Assembly: GCA_950097015.1 (NCBI GenBank)
Contig: CATNEN010000024.1
Location: 5,081,501-5,145,500 of the forward strand
DNA: 64,000 nucleotides
From: Macrostomum hystrix
Taxonomy: Eukaryota; Platyhelminthes; Macrostomidae
Direction: 5' to 3'
The position numbers were made by a program, and so were the translations under genes. The notes below the pieces were generated by a model. That model had not been told where the DNA came from, ran no database searches, and saw only the letters and a program-made list of their open reading frames with translations. Below, piece by piece: positions 56,141-64,000 of this stretch (positions within the stretch are counted from its first letter, which is position 1; the number at the start of each line of letters is the position of its first letter).

Positions 56141-56232
56141 TTCCTCTACTCTCATAGGTTCATTTCCGGTCTTAGAAATCTCATTTGTGAGGCTGTTTTA
56201 ATAGAAATTAAAAAAACGGAACTTACCCATGC

Positions 56233-56295
56233 TTTATCAGTTTCTACTGTCGCTGTTGCAGAACCTTGGAGTTCAAATTTTATCAGATTTACTGC
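56233..56295 (-). CDS. Possible upstream exon of the PTB adaptor (low confidence)
   Basis: On the minus strand, TTGTTGCAG is followed by an open frame reading KFELQGSATATVETDKAW and then a GTAAGT donor. The DKAW ending recalls the DKTW stretch just before the PTB domain of GULP/CED-6. It ends in phase 0, whereas the next placed exon (55773) needs phase 1, so a microexon, another acceptor or an error is needed to join them. Confidence 0.35.
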
Positions 56296-56299
56296 AACA

Positions 56300-56841
56300 A
56301 AAAACAATGTTAAACGATTAGCATAGCAAATTATATGTATAACTCCTATGTTTGGGTACACTCTAGAAGAAGTTTTTTCTGTCTATTATAAACTGTCAAA
56401 GAAAAGATGAATTCAAGCAATATTATATTGATTATTATAATAGATTTTTATATAGAAAGTAGATTTTACTCAACAAAAAAACACAAAAATGGAATGTCAT
56501 GAGTGAAGAGTAACAATAAAAAAGTAATTATCCAGAAAAAGTATAGAAACTATATAACAATTACTTAAAGTAGAGATTCTAAAGCGAAGGAAGTTCTCAA
56601 TAAAGATAGGATAAATAAACTTTTGTATATCTAAAACCACACAGTTAGGAAGCATTGAAATATCGAGGTACTGGGCGGAAGCTGTCTCACATGTAAAAGA
56701 AAACTCAATAAATTATGGTAGCAAGGTGCGCCGTGTAAACATATCAACAGATAGCTTGTCTGTTTTGAGTTTAGGGCTTAAGGAGTTGTGAGTTGTTTGT
56801 CGATGTACTTTATTAAGTCACTCGAATTCAAAGAAACTGAT
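56300..56841. other. AT-rich spacer
   Basis: Non-coding DNA between the possible PTB adaptor 5' exon and the second MITE. A first exon with the start codon was sought here and not found. Confidence 0.5.
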
Positions 56842-57454
56842 TTAACAGTAGAACTACCGAAGGGGTGAATTTCCCAATTTTTTGTGCTGCACCTGAACGG
56901 AACAACGCAAAACGCAAGAACGCAAAACGCAAGAACACAAAACTCAAGAACACGGGCCAACTTTTTGTTACGCATCTTCTGAAACAATAATCAAGTCGTC
57001 AGCTCTTCAGATCGTCGAGATATTCAATGTTTCTGGCCGAAGGTCTGGTTTTTCCCATAAGCGCTAGTGTATTTCATACACCACTATACACGAACTAGAA
57101 CAGCGCCTCAGTGCGGCCTTGCAACGCATTCAAAATTTCTCAGCATGTCACCCGAATGTGCCTGCATCATCTCCGTCTTCGGTGGTCACCTAGACGGATC
57201 TAGACGGATTTGCTGGACCTTCAAGGGCTACAAAGAGTGGAAATAGGCCACTATGGACACCCTAACGCGAATTTTTCCAATTTCACTGATCAAGCCTAAA
57301 TATTAGGCGCAGCTGAACCACAGGACACCATTATCTAGTCCGTCAATCAGTCAGTCAGCACACAACGCTGTTAGCATTCAGGCGCTGCCAAAAAATTACC
57401 CACCCCTTGGGTATAAAAATGGGTGGCAAAATGGATTGGTAGTGCTACTGTTAA
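56842..57454 (-). mobile_element. TTAA-flanked MITE, copy 2 (inverted relative to copy 1)
   Basis: The element proper is 56846-57450 (605 bp) with perfect TTAA on both sides (56842-56845 and 57451-57454). Ends are CAGTAGAACTACC and its near-complement GGTAGTGCTACTG. Its reverse complement aligns with 1967-2577 along its length. It has a small local duplication of AACGCAAAACGCAAG near 56895-56925. No transposase is seen. Confidence 0.85.
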
Positions 57455-57514
57455 ATTTTGAAAATGGCTTCACGAGGCATGGCTGTACATGATGGTTATC
57501 AGAATTAAAAATAT

Positions 57515-58992
57515 TCAATTCTGATCCACAGACACCTCGGGCGCTTCCTGTTCGTCAACGTACAGGGTTTGCACAATGCTGCCAAGCCGATGGCCGCTAG
57601 ACACTGCCCGAATGTAGCAGGCGTGATCGCCAATTGTAAAGTGCGTCTCAGAGCCATTGTCAGTGAATTCGCCCTAGAATGAAAATAAAACTAACTTGAA
57701 TTAGGAACACTTCAAGACAGAAACTCTGTCATCATATTGGCAGTGGGCTGTGGCAAATGACAAATTCTTTGGCGAAAGTAGACCATTCTAGCCATTCCCA
57801 TGACCCAATTGGCCATTCCATTGACCCAATTGGCCATTCCACTGACCCCATTGGCCATTCCACTGACCCCATTGGCCATTCCACTGACCCCATTGGCCAT
57901 TCCACTGACCCCATTGGCCATTCCACTGACCCCATTGGCCATTCCACTGACCCCATTGGCCATTCCACTGACCCCAGTGGCCATTCCACTGACCCCATTG
58001 GCCATACCACTGACCCCATTGACCATTCCGCTGACCCCATTGACCATTCCGCTGACCCCATTGGCCATACCACTGACCCCATTGACCATTCCGCTGACCC
58101 CATTGACCATTCCGCTGACCCCATTGACCATTCCGCTGACCCCATTGACCATTCCGCTGACCCCATTGGCCATACCACTGACCCCATTGACCATTCCGCT
58201 GACCCCATTGACCCACAGACCTGGGCTATACGCACACATCAAATCATACAGGTGTGTACATCTGCCCTTGACTTTCTCATCATCAGGCGGTATACAGAGG
58301 TTATTGGAAAACTTTATTAGAAAAGAAGCGAATTAAAACAAAGTCTAAGTGCCTGGATGTCACTGTCACGACTTTTGTCTCCTCTCTCTCCACTCTCGTC
58401 TGTTTATCATTTACTACCGCCTTCTCATTGGTCCGCCTCTCACCCTCTAGCCTCTGTACGAGAGTCACACGAGCGACCGCTTCTTCAGGAAAAAAATTGT
58501 TAATATTCGAACACTACTTACAGCAGTCTCAACAATACGCCCATCAACGTAGACATCCAATGAATCTTTCTCTAGCACAACGCGTGTGACTCGACCGTCA
58601 ACAACTGGAAGCCAGCATTTTAGTGTGCGACTTTGACTTTCAACGAAGCTTGTCAAAGATTTGCCGTTGACAATAATTTTATACTCGTAGTTAAAATCGT
58701 CAGTGGCACAGATTTGAATGGTGCAGGGCACGTTGCGGATCTTGAAGTGCTCGGTGCCAACTAGTTTGAACATAAAGTCCTCTCGTTTGACGCACTGCCG
58801 ATTTGAAAAAGATAATCATTTTAATTACAATCCATCTTAGAAGCGGTAAAACCACATCTATGACAAAAACTCGATTGAGCGACAACTCACCTCTCCATCA
58901 ACATAGATTGCTCTCCGACCAGATGTAGTACCGTGGTCAAACTCCACAATGTGTATTTTATCACTAAGTGGCACTTCCCATCGGGCGGTCAT
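57515..58992 (-). CDS. FAIM: Fas apoptotic inhibitory molecule (FAIM) homologue
   Basis: Three minus-strand exons, 58992-58891, 58794-58522 and 57673-57515, all joining in phase 0, give 177 residues against about 179 in vertebrate FAIM. Diagnostic stretches are MTARWEVPLSDKIHIVEFDH then GTTSGRRAIYVDGE; FMFKLVGTEHFKI; YEYKIIVNGKSL; VVLEKDSLDVYVDG; and DNGSETHFTIGDHACYIRAV. FAIM is a cytosolic all-beta protein that limits death-receptor apoptosis and protects against protein aggregation in vertebrates. A TTTTTCAG acceptor ends at 59057, giving a 64-nt leader before the ATG. Intron 2 contains a 21-bp array. No odd features in the coding part. Confidence 0.95.
57795..58215 (-). repeat. 21-bp minisatellite in FAIM intron 2
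   Basis: About 20 copies of ATTCCACTGACCCCATTGGC plus C, with GACCATTCCGC variants in the right half. Stop-free frames on both strands make five spurious open frames. Confidence 0.95.
58230..58295 (-). mobile_element. Fragment of SINE family B (reverse orientation)
   Basis: The minus strand reads ATGAGAAAGTCAAGGGCAGA then TGTACACACCTGTA, matching the middle of copy 2 (38365-38402). Only about 65 bp are left, next to the 21-bp array. Confidence 0.6.
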
Positions 58993-59104
58993 ATTTTCAA
59001 TTGCGGCTCGACCTCAAATACGTTCGTTAAGCCGATTAAATATCTTCCAGACACACCTGAAAAATTAGACATTTGGCTTTCTTAGTTGGCCTTTGCACCA
59101 GACA

Positions 59105-59865
59105 CCTTGGTCTGGTTCTCCTGTGTCCTGTGAGACCCAAATGCTGCCTTGCTCTGTCACCCCTTTGAGACCCAAATGCTGCCTTGCTCTGTCACCCCTT
59201 TGAGACCCAAATGCTTCCTTGCTCTGTCACCCCTTTGAGACCCAAATGCTGCCTTGCTCTGTCACCCCTTTGAGACCCAAATGCTGCCTTGCTCTGTCAC
59301 CCCTTTGAGACCCAAATGCTGCCTTGCTCTGTCACCCCTTTGAGACCCAAATGCTGCCTTGCTCTGTCACCCCTTTGAGACCCAAATGCTGCCTTGCTCT
59401 GTCACCACTGTGAGACCCAAATGCTGCCTTGCTCTGTCACCCCTTTGAGACCCAAATGCTGCCTTGCTCTGGTCCACTGAGACCCAAATGCTGCCTTGCT
59501 CTGTCACCCCTTTGAGACCCAAATGCTGCCTTGCTCTGTCACCCCTTTGAGACCCAAATGCTGCCTTGCTCTGTCACCACTGTGAGACCCAAATGCTGCC
59601 TTGCTCTGGTCCACTGAGACCCAAATGCTGCCTTGCTCTGTCACCACTGTGAGACCCAAATGCTGCCTTGCTCTGTCACCCCTGTGAGACCCAAATTCTG
59701 CCTTGCTCTGTCACCCCTTTGAGACCCAAATGCTGCCTTGCTCTGGTACCCCTGTGAGACCCAAATGCTGCCTTGCTTTGGTCCACTGAGACCCAAATAC
59801 TGCCTTGCTCTGGTACCCCTGTGAGACCCGAATGCTGCCTTGCTCTGACACCCCTGTGGGACCGT
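59105..59865. repeat. 35-bp minisatellite between FAIM and Sm D3
   Basis: About 21 copies of a unit containing GACCCAAATGCTGCCTTGCT then CTGTCACCCCTTT; shortened units with CTGGTCCACT recur. Confidence 0.94.
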
Positions 59866-59980
59866 AATCATATTCTGGTCCCCATAAAATACAAGACATA
59901 AAAGTTTTCCGGATATTCCTATAAAACAGACCACACACACACTTAGGCAACTGTATTTTTTGTTTAACTTGACTTGATTT

Positions 59981-59986
59981 TTTATT
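59981..59986 (-). promoter_or_regulatory. AATAAA (minus strand), candidate poly(A) signal of Sm D3
   Basis: TTTATT on the plus strand, about 250 bp beyond the Sm D3 stop codon. Confidence 0.45.
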
Positions 59987-60237
59987 GCAATGAATCAATT
60001 TACAGTACCAATGATGTGGCAAAACATGAACAAACTAGTTACATTAAGTCATCGGTTTCAGTTAGAAAATAGACATTGATCAAAGCGTAAGGTTTACTGC
60101 GATGTAAAAGCGTAACATTTTGTGTAATTAGCTAGTCATTATGCTTGACTTCTAAACAACCAACAGCTGACGGATTTTTTTCGAGCCCACTTTCCCTACT
60201 AAGAAATAAAAAACCTGTTTTTAAATAAACGCATGAA

Positions 60238-60657
60238 TTAAAATCCGCCACGACCGCCACGACCGCCTCTGCCACCGCCTGGGCCGCCGCCTGGGCCGCC
60301 GCGACCGCCACGACCGCCACCGCCGCCGCGGAAGCCGCCCCGGCCGCGGTGCATCATTGTCTTGCCGCGGCCCATGCCTAAGCCTTTAGTGCCGGTCGTT
60401 CGTTTGAACATCGGCGCATTCTTCAGCATGTCCGGCAGAATGAAAAATCTAACCTTGGAGCCGCGCAAGAAGATGTTCTCAAGGTGAGCAACTCGACCGT
60501 CGCGAAATGTCACGGTGACGTCGGACATTTGACAGTTCATGTTCTCTTCGGCTTCAATTAGAAGGCCGCGGTACATTTCGCCAGTGTCCATTTCGCAGGT
60601 GATCACGTGACCTTCCGCTTCGTGCAGCAACTTCGACGGCACTCCTAGTAGAGTCAT
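60238..60657 (-). CDS. SNRPD3: Small nuclear ribonucleoprotein Sm D3
   Basis: A single minus-strand exon of 139 codons. Sm1 covers [20 protein letters not shown] and [20 protein letters not shown]; Sm2 covers [20 protein letters not shown]. The tail is an unusually glycine-rich RGG/GGRGG sequence (about residues 103-139). Sm D3 is one of seven Sm proteins forming the ring on U1, U2, U4 and U5 snRNAs; arginines in its RG tail are methylated targets for SMN. The start ATG at 60657 fits the family N-terminus. A CTTTCAG acceptor (AG at 60681-60682) lies 23 nt upstream, fitting trans-splicing or a leader intron. Nothing in the coding part is broken. Confidence 0.96.
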   Translation of the reverse strand: MTLLGVPSKLLHEAEGHVITCEMDTGEMYRGLLIEAEENMNCQMSDVTVTFRDGRVAHLENIFLRGSKVRFFILPDMLKNAPMFKRTTGTKGLGMGRGKTMMHRGRGGFRGGGGGRGGRGGPGGGPGGGRGGRGGRGGF

Positions 60658-60784
60658 GATTGCCGATTGAACGGAATGCGCTGAAAGACGAAACGGCGAT
60701 TATTTGCTGGAATTTCCTGTACACACGTTGCCTACAACTGCCAGTGCCTCCTAGCTTAATAGACAACCTCGTTTCTAAGAAATA

Positions 60785-61680
60785 CCGTGAGGTGTGGCTT
60801 CAGGACAGTCATTAAACACTCGGTGAGGTCTGGCTTCAGGACAGTCATTAAACACTCGGTGAGGTGTGGCTTCAGGACAGTCATTAAACACTCGGTGAGG
60901 TGTGGTGTCAGGACAGTCATTAAACACTCGGTGAGGTGTGGTGTCAGGACAGTCATTAAACACTCGGTGAGGTGTGGTGTCAGGACAGTCATTAAACACT
61001 CGGTGAGGTGTGGTGTCAGGACAGTCATTAAACACTCGGTGAGGTGTGGTGTCAGGACAGTCATTAAACACTCGGTGAGGTGTGGTGTCAGGACAGTCAT
61101 TAAACACTCGGTGAGGTGTGGTGTCAGGACAGTCATTAAACACTCGGTGAGGTGTGGTGTCAGGACAGTCATTAAACACTCGGTGAGGTGTGGTGTCAGG
61201 ACAGTCATTAAACACTCGGTTAGGTCTGGCTTCAGGACAGTCATTAAACACTCGGTGAGGTGTTTTGTCAGGACAGTCATTAAACACTCGGTGAGGTGTG
61301 TTTTCAGGACAGTCATTAAACACTCGGTGATGTGTGGTGTCAGGACAGTCATTAAACACTCGGTGAGGTCTGGCTTCAGGACAGTCATTAAACACTCGGT
61401 GATGTGTGGTGTCAGGACAGTCATTAAACACTCGGTGAGGTCTGGCTTCAGGACAGTCATTAAACACTCGGTGAGGTGTGGTGTCAAGACAGTCATTAAA
61501 CACTCGGTGAGTTGTGGTGTCAGGACAGTCATTAAACACTCGGTGAGTTGTGGTGTCAAGACAGTCATTAAACACTCGGTGAGGTGTGAATTCAGGACAG
61601 TCATTAAACACTCGGTGAGGTGTGAATTCAGGGCAGTCATTAAACACTCGGTGAGGTGTGAATTCAGGGCAGTAAGTAAC
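60785..61680. repeat. 36-bp minisatellite upstream of Sm D3
   Basis: About 25 copies of a unit containing GTCAGGACAGTCATTAAACA then CTCGGTGAGGTGTGGT. The centre is homogeneous and the edges diverged (GGCTTC, GTTTTG, GAATTC variants). It is open in three frames and not a gene. It starts within about 110 bp of the Sm D3 leader. Confidence 0.95.
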
Positions 61681-61689
61681 CACATAAGC

Positions 61690-64000
61690 CCTAGATTCTA
61701 CTACGAGCCTAACAACAAAACGCTATGTAAAAAAACTAGCAAAAAACTAAAAAATATATATATCAGCATATAGGCCGCCAAAGTGAAACGTGTACAAAGC
61801 ATTGCGAAACGCTTCGAAATAACTGTTATTAATCAGAATATTGTTGTTGAAGATGGCGTAACAAAGATAAAGAGGCATAAATAGCGACAGGAAGGGTGGT
61901 GTCATTGGGTGAATGATTAAACTTCTGAGTTAAATTAAAAAACAACAAGTTGGCTTTCTTCTCTTAGATTTTTACCCTTTTTGTAAGTGTTAAAAACATT
62001 AAGACTACAATACATTAACTCACAAACATCAGGAGTATAAATTGCTATGCAAAAAACTAACATATTTTGTATATATACTGTATATAATAAGTACTACAGA
62101 TACCAGATTTCTCAATTTTACTTCGTACACGTACATTAGATATCTACATCTATAGATGTACGTGTTTAATGTCTATAAATAGACGCATATAAATAAATAA
62201 ATATATCTCTTTCTTAAGCCTTCGGTCACAGGAAACAACAAACTGAGGAAATGTTTTACAGCCAGAAGAAAACAACAAATGAATCTAAACAACAAAACGA
62301 CAATCAGGACAATAGAAACTATCAAACTTTCACTAATTATCTGTTAATTCTCATTAACTGAATGAAAAAAAACTGATAAAATGTTTGAAGCACCGACCAA
62401 TACGCAAATAAGCTGCGAAAAAAGATAATTAGCAACAGTAACAAGGCGGCTACCAAGGCCCGGTACTTCTACTTGAAGAAGAAAAACAAAGAGAAAAAGT
62501 GCATTTGCTGCGTCGGAGTGCTGTTTTATTGGTAAGCTTAAGATCTAAGAGTAATTTTAGAAACTAACAATAATTTAAAACGTTATTGACGAGAGCAATG
62601 ACCAATTAGACATTTAGCTTGTGGTAGCTTCCTCACATTTGAATGAATCATTTAAAATGTACCTTTGTGATTTCTACTATGCCAACCTTACTACTTTTCA
62701 TTAGGCATGGTGGAACATTTGACTATTATGCGGAATACAAAATCTGACTGCAATTTCTCTACTTTAGAGGATGGCCAAAAAACTTCAAGGATTCTGTTAA
62801 ATTAGAGAAAACTAGCTTAACACAATTTAAGGCACAATGAGCCACTTAAATATATTAACAATAGATATAAATAAGGTGAACAAAAAACTGAAGTCTTAAA
62901 TTATCAAACAGCAACAGGCCATACGCAATTATTTTAATTATGCGGAGAAAAAAAGTTAAAAAAAATTACGTTAGGATTAAGTATGCACATGTGATAATAT
63001 AAGCAAATGAATGAGTACATAAGTAGCAAATATTTGGTAAGGCGAATTATAAGCAAATAAAAAATGATCATTTACTATACATTTATAGATATATAGAATA
63101 TACACAGACAGGCGTGCGGACAAACTACTCACAGTAGTATTATTTCATTTTATAGTGGTATGCAGGTTGTTACACATTTTATGCAGTAGTTGTGACAGCC
63201 GCCAAATCTACTCGTATATAAACAAGATTCGATTACAATGCAATCTAGTTTGCTTTGATGAAAAATGCCCGCTCGCGTTTTCTATTGAAAAGTAGGTAGA
63301 AATAATTGGTGGATTATTGGAACACAGAATTTGCTAATACAATCATATTTTATTAGTTCGCTTAAATAAATTGGCACTTTCTTACACTATTTCTACTATA
63401 ACTTGCTCATTAATTTACAAATACAAAAGAATAAAATTTTCTAATACAGATGTTAAGTTAGCCGCGGAAAATTATTTACATATTTTATTTTTTTACACGC
63501 AAATAACATTACGCAAAATTTGAACACAGAACAATTGGAATCTATTTACTAGACATTGCTAACTAAGAAATCTATTAAACTATCAGTTTTCATGCAAATA
63601 CAAGGATCAACAGTATGACAGACAGGATGAAAAGCTCACAATTTTTGGAACAAAAAAAACTATTTAGGCTATATTGTAAAATAACAATTTCCATCTATTC
63701 TAACAGTCACTTGTCATAAGCTTAAGGAAAAAGAAATTATTAAGAGCAATTTATTCCTACAAACAGAGCAAATATATTGTATTTCTAGGATAACATAATT
63801 GTGCAGTTCTATAATCTGAATTCAAAATTCGGATTCCAAGTTTTTTACTTCGAAATTTCGGAATTAACTATGAAGCAAATTTAAGTTTGTCGATCGTGCT
63901 AGACAATATTAGAAAAAAATTCTCTGTGCAAAAAATTGAAAACGAAATACACAACATACCAATAAAACTAACTTACGGAGGGCGACAAATGGCCAAGCAA
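61690..64000. other. AT-rich terminal region
   Basis: More than 2 kb of AT-rich DNA without recognisable genes, arrays or SINEs. It holds a short inverted repeat at 62127-62165 and a small GC-rich exon-like island at 62440-62533. Confidence 0.6.
62440..62533 (+). other. Exon-like GC island of unknown identity
   Basis: Within AT-rich DNA this stretch is locally GC-rich with codon-like third positions. On the plus strand it reads NKAATKARYFYLKKKNKEKK then CICCVGVLFYW, and TTGGTAAGC supplies either a GT donor or a TAA stop. An AG acceptor may precede it (CAACAG near 62435). A lysine-rich stretch followed by a Cys/hydrophobic end recalls the juxtamembrane part of SNAREs or synaptotagmins, but this is too short to name. 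Confidence 0.3.

Noticed and set aside
57712-58336. Five open frames of 140-190 codons in FAIM intron 2
   Set aside because: They are frames of the 21-bp repeat, inside an intron with clear splice sites.
4384-61680. CRISPR-like arrays
   Set aside because: Units are contiguous without unique spacers, the genes are eukaryotic, and no cas genes are present.
60756-61773. Open frames of about 300 codons on both strands upstream of Sm D3
   Set aside because: 36-bp array, a multiple of three; repetitive peptides only.

Overview
The window is nuclear DNA of an invertebrate animal. It holds spliced genes with GT-AG introns, GC-rich exons inside AT-rich or repetitive DNA, tRNA-derived SINEs, a mariner transposase and metazoan gene families. 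A giant ankyrin/WGR PARP of the kind known from nematodes (PME-5), candidate trans-splice acceptors just upstream of five start codons, and extreme minisatellite content would fit a free-living flatworm such as Macrostomum or a related spiralian. That placement is a guess; no species marker is visible.

Layout. 1-1.2 kb: a mariner element cut by the left edge, with one in-frame stop. 1.97-2.58 kb: a 0.6-kb TTAA-flanked non-autonomous transposon whose inverted sister lies at 56.85-57.45 kb. 3.4-26.05 kb (+): a 26-exon poly(ADP-ribose) polymerase of about 2729 residues with a basic N-terminus, many ankyrin repeats, a WGR domain, the PARP regulatory domain and an H-Y-E catalytic domain. 26.1-32.8 kb: intergenic, mostly three minisatellites. 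32.85-39.26 kb (+): an eight-exon SAM-SAM-PTB protein of the ANKS1/AIDA-1 family without ankyrins. 39.9-44.1 kb: a 4.2-kb array of a 24-bp unit. 44.6-60.7 kb (-): five genes in a row, namely V-ATPase subunit F, PRPP synthetase-associated protein, a PTB endocytic-type adaptor, FAIM and Sm D3. 61.7-64 kb: AT-rich DNA with one small exon-like island.

The dominant feature is tandem repetition. By hand-set boundaries about 27 kb of the 64 kb is minisatellite, in more than thirty arrays with units of about 9 to 82 bp, nearly one private array for each large intron or intergenic gap. Exons are spared and their splice sites stay intact. Most very long open frames in the window are by-products of these arrays, not genes.

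The genes are not one pathway. They are housekeeping and signalling genes (ADP-ribosylation, receptor adaptor, proton pump, nucleotide metabolism regulator, endocytic adaptor, apoptosis inhibitor, spliceosome core). The same-strand run of five minus-strand genes, four with AG acceptors 2-64 nt before the ATG, could be trans-spliced and possibly partly polycistronic; that is inference. Exon boundaries were set by hand from GT/AG sites, reading phase and family similarity recalled from knowledge; no search was run.
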